Of a DNA stretch of 64,000 bases, positions 62,093 to 64,000 are shown one piece after another. Numbering within the stretch: position 1 is the stretch's first letter; each line of letters starts with the position of its first letter. A model generated the notes under the pieces. That model was not told the origin of the DNA. It did no database searches and saw only the letters and a list, made by a program, of their open reading frames with translations. Source of the DNA: Paramagnetospirillum caucaseum (GTDB lineage: Bacteria > Pseudomonadota > Alphaproteobacteria > Rhodospirillales > Magnetospirillaceae); contig NZ_AONQ01000010.1 in the NCBI RefSeq assembly GCF_000342045.1, positions 1 through 64,000 on the forward strand, written 5' to 3'. Made by a program: the position numbers and the translations under genes.

Positions 62093-62238
62093 GTGGAAAC
62101 CTGGAAACGGGGTGGAAACCCGGGCGGGTTTCCAGGGGCCGGTTTCCACCCAGGTTTCCACTTGGCGAAGACGCGAAAGGCGCGGAACGCCTGGGCGCCG
62201 CGCCTCTCATGTGGAAACTGGAAACCGAAGTGGAAACC
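62093..62238. repeat. Cluster of nine GTGGAAACC-type repeats
   Basis: Nine 8- to 9-base copies of GTGGAAACC (six forward at 62093, 62101, 62112, 62211, 62219 and 62230; three inverted at 62127, 62141 and 62153) lie within 146 bases just upstream of the methyltransferase pair. Copies 2, 4, 7 and 8 differ by one base or lack an end base. The arrangement looks like multiple binding sites for a regulator, the ParB-like domain or a replication initiator. Confidence 0.75.
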
Positions 62239-62399
62239 TAGATTGTTCGGCTGTCGCTACCGATATCCGGCGCTGATGCCCCCCGCATAGCGAAATGTGC
62301 CGGGGAGGAACCAATTCTCCACGGTACGGTGTTCTATTCTTTCGCCCGCTCCGGGCGGCGGATCATTTGATTATCGTCTCCGCCGCCCAGTTCCCCAGG
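62239..62399. other. Intergenic region downstream of the repeat cluster
   Basis: About 160 bases without a supported gene between the repeats and the DUF6362-like gene. It contains CGCCCGCTCCGGGCG (62344 region), a small hairpin, and an AT-rich patch near 62330-62375 suitable for the leftward methyltransferase promoter. Confidence 0.4.
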
Positions 62400-62864
62400 C
62401 TATGGGCAGACCCTACCATTTCTGGCCATGTTTGTTGCATTCCTCGATGTTGCACGGGTGTTGCACGACTTCTCCTGTCTTTTCAATGAGTTCAGCTTTG
62501 TCGACATGGTGACGAGGGCAGAGGTCCAATGCCGCCATGCCGTCGTGCGGTCAACCCCGAACTCGTGGGTGATAGCCTTCCATGGTCGTCCACAGGCCCG
62601 CCGCCAGACGAGGCGGCTGTCGTTGAGATCGAGCCAGCGCAGCCAGACGAGGGTTTCGTCCATCTGGTCGATGGCCTTGGTGGTGGGCGGGCCGAGACGA
62701 ACGGCGGCCTCCTCCCAGCCATATGCGTCCCAGTATTCCCGCACCATCGGCGGCCAGGTGCTGGCATAACCCTGCACCTTCACCGGTGGCAGGCGGCGGA
62801 GGGTGTCGGCGGCTTCCTCGAGGTAGACCGCCACCATCTTTGGGGTCCAGTAGAGGTCATCCAT
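62400..62864 (-). CDS. DUF6362-like prophage protein
   Basis: A 154-aa protein: MDDLYWTPKMVAVYLEEAAD, TLRRLPPVKVQGYASTWPPM, VREYWDAYGWEEAAVRLGPP and a helix-turn-helix-like FGVDRTTAWRHWTSAL near residue 115. This is the DUF6362 pattern. It is a common early phage gene in Rhodospirillales and may bind DNA. The start overlaps the upstream small gene by 8 bases. Confidence 0.75.
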   Translation of the reverse strand: MDDLYWTPKMVAVYLEEAADTLRRLPPVKVQGYASTWPPMVREYWDAYGWEEAAVRLGPPTTKAIDQMDETLVWLRWLDLNDSRLVWRRACGRPWKAITHEFGVDRTTAWRHWTSALVTMSTKLNSLKRQEKSCNTRATSRNATNMARNGRVCP

Positions 62865-63054
62865 GGGAAGGCTCCTGCGCCGGACGGTTGCCGTAGAGCT
62901 TCTTACCAAGCTGGCGGACCAGTTCACGTTCGGGCCAGGTGAGGCGCTGGTCATCCTCGGCGATGACCAGAACACCGCGTTCCTGCCAGCCATCGCGCTT
63001 GACCTGCTCGGGGTCGCGACGGTTGCCGCCGAAGCCGGGGGGATGCCACTTCAT
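62857..63054 (-). CDS. Small prophage protein
   Basis: A 65-aa basic protein, MKWHPPGFGGNRRDPEQVKR then LTWPERELVRQLGKKLYGNR. It lies between the RuvC-like and DUF6362-like genes, overlapping both by 4-8 bases, so it is part of a tightly coupled cluster. Function unknown. Confidence 0.65.
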   Translation of the reverse strand: MKWHPPGFGGNRRDPEQVKRDGWQERGVLVIAEDDQRLTWPERELVRQLGKKLYGNRPAQEPSHG

Positions 63055-63605
63055 CGCATGCCTCCGTCGGTGTCGATGGCCCAGGACAGGATGGCCAAGG
63101 CGTCGGCCTCGTTGTCGTCCTCGGGATTGAAGCCGCGCGCCCGCATGGCGGCAATCACCGCGTCCTTGCCGGCATTGCCCTTGCCGGTGGCGTGGCGCTT
63201 TATGGTGCCGACAGGCACGCCCTGGTACGGCAGGTGTTTCAAGTCGCACCAGGCGGTGAGATGGGCGAGGAAGCCGCCATAGATGTGGGCTGCGTCGGTG
63301 CCGGCATGGCGGCGGACTTCCTCGAAGTGGATCGTCGCGATGCCCTTCGAACCGCCCAGGAGGTGGTCGAGCCAGGAGCGGAAGCGCAGGTAGCGCATGC
63401 CTCCGCCTTCGTATCGGCCCGGACGGAACGCCATTGTGCCGGAGACGATGACTCCGTCGCCCAGCCGCATGGCCCAACCGGTTGTGGTGCCGAGATCGAG
63501 GGCGAGGATGCTCGCGCCGCGTTCGGAGCGGCCAATGTTTAGCGGCGGCAACGCCGTCGGTGGACTTGCAATGGCGCCCTGAGGGGGCAGAGTCGAGACA
63601 GCCAT
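63051..63605 (-). CDS. RuvC-like Holliday junction resolvase
   Basis: A 184-aa protein. Residue 33 on, ILALDLGTTTGWAM, holds the first catalytic Asp37 of the RNase H/RuvC fold; IATIHFEEVRRHAG carries the acidic second site, and DNEADALAILSWAI the C-terminal acidic pair (Glu, Asp). All four acidic positions look intact. It would cut branched DNA before packaging. The 30-residue Pro-rich start suggests initiation may be further in. Confidence 0.83.
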   Translation of the reverse strand: MAVSTLPPQGAIASPPTALPPLNIGRSERGASILALDLGTTTGWAMRLGDGVIVSGTMAFRPGRYEGGGMRYLRFRSWLDHLLGGSKGIATIHFEEVRRHAGTDAAHIYGGFLAHLTAWCDLKHLPYQGVPVGTIKRHATGKGNAGKDAVIAAMRARGFNPEDDNEADALAILSWAIDTDGGMR

Positions 63606-63702
63606 GATGGTCTCCGTGAAGGGGAATGTCGTGGTCAGGGCGACGGCGGTTCGTGTTCTTGGCGGGACAGGCCACCGTCGCCCGCCTGGGATTGAGTGCC
63701 GT
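63606..63702. other. Short gap before the TubC-N-like gene
   Basis: About 97 bases between two minus-strand genes. I see no RNA gene or promoter here that I can support. Confidence 0.3.
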
Positions 63703-64000
63703 TCAGCCGGGCGGGCCACGGGGCATGCCCAGCCAGATCCGCACGGCCTGCGCCCGGTCCTCGTCCAGCAAGGGGTCGAGGCCGAACTCGTCGAAGATCG
63801 CGTCGAAGCTGGGTGTCGGCGGGCGGACGGGCTGCGGGGCGACCGGCATTCCGAGCAGGCGGACGATCTCGGCCTTGCACTCCCGCAACCGGGCGCGCAA
63901 GGACTCGGACAACGGCTGGGGTGCGGCGAGACGCAGGTTGCCGTCTTCGAGACGGACCATCCCGCCGTGATCTGAGACCTCCTGGAGGAGTTGACGGGCG
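63703..64000 (-). CDS. TubC N-terminal docking domain-related protein, partial
   Basis: The frame stays open to the window edge, so the start lies beyond 64000. The visible part reads ARQLLQEVSDHGGMVRLEDG then NLRLAAPQPLSESLRARLRE and CKAEIVRLLG, the TubC-N docking signature (a helix-beta hairpin-helix unit best known in PKS/NRPS assembly lines). It is followed by a 40-residue Pro-rich and acidic tail. In phages and mobile elements this domain occurs alone, with unknown role. An internal ATG at 63960 could be a shorter start. Confidence 0.65.
   Translation of the reverse strand, partial: ARQLLQEVSDHGGMVRLEDGNLRLAAPQPLSESLRARLRECKAEIVRLLGMPVAPQPVRPPTPSFDAIFDEFGLDPLLDEDRAQAVRIWLGMPRGPPG

Noticed and set aside
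62093-62238. CRISPR array
   Set aside because: The repeats are only 8-9 bases, occur in both orientations with irregular spacing, and no cas genes are near.

Overview
The window is high-GC DNA from an alphaproteobacterium. Gene content (arsRC-acr3-arsDA operon, long methyl-accepting chemotaxis protein, molybdopterin enzyme, GC-rich codon use) suggests Rhodospirillales, probably Magnetospirillum or a relative. That placement is inference, because no rRNA or tRNA lies in the window.

Region 1 (1-14.5 kb) is ordinary chromosome: the 3' end of a 2-oxoacid dehydrogenase E2 gene, a nitroreductase, a thioesterase, a molybdopterin oxidoreductase with a Liv-type periplasmic binding protein and an MFS transporter, a five-gene arsenic resistance operon, a chemoreceptor on the other strand, a second MFS transporter and yjdM.

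Region 2 (14.5-31.7 kb) is a defence island. It opens with mazE and a truncated mazF, then a hepT (HEPN toxin) remnant. Next come about 16 kb of four minus-strand genes whose junctions are all 4-base ATGA overlaps: a 1052-aa protein, a 2015-aa DEAH helicase with a DUF1998-like C-terminus, a very large P-loop ATPase broken by a frameshift near a G9 tract, and a 346-aa protein ending in an RxxxxH (HEPN-like) motif. The first two match the layout of Druantia type III (DruH-DruE). The ATPase and the HEPN-like gene are the less familiar part, and this operon is the most interesting system in the window. A DUF3841-like fragment and an XRE repressor with an operator over its start codon close the island.

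Region 3 (32.0-35.4 kb) is a large serine recombinase followed, tightly coupled, by two RepB/ParB-like proteins, a plausible integration and maintenance module.

Region 4 (35.5-64 kb) is most of a lambda-like siphophage prophage, transcribed mainly on the minus strand. Reading in transcription order from 64 kb: TubC-N-like protein (cut by the window edge), RuvC-like nuclease, small proteins, two tandem ParB-methyltransferases preceded by a GTGGAAACC repeat cluster, a pocket of small genes largely on the plus strand, terminase (Nu1/GpA), GpW, portal (GpB), protease/scaffold (GpC with an internal start), decoration (GpD), capsid (GpE), head-tail joining proteins, tail tube, tail chaperones with a possible -1 frameshift, tape measure, tail tip and fibre proteins including one with seven RCC1 repeats, NlpC/P60, TipJ, GH19 endolysin and holin, ending at a strong terminator. 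Head, tail and lysis genes look intact; repressor and replication genes are not in view and may lie beyond 64 kb.
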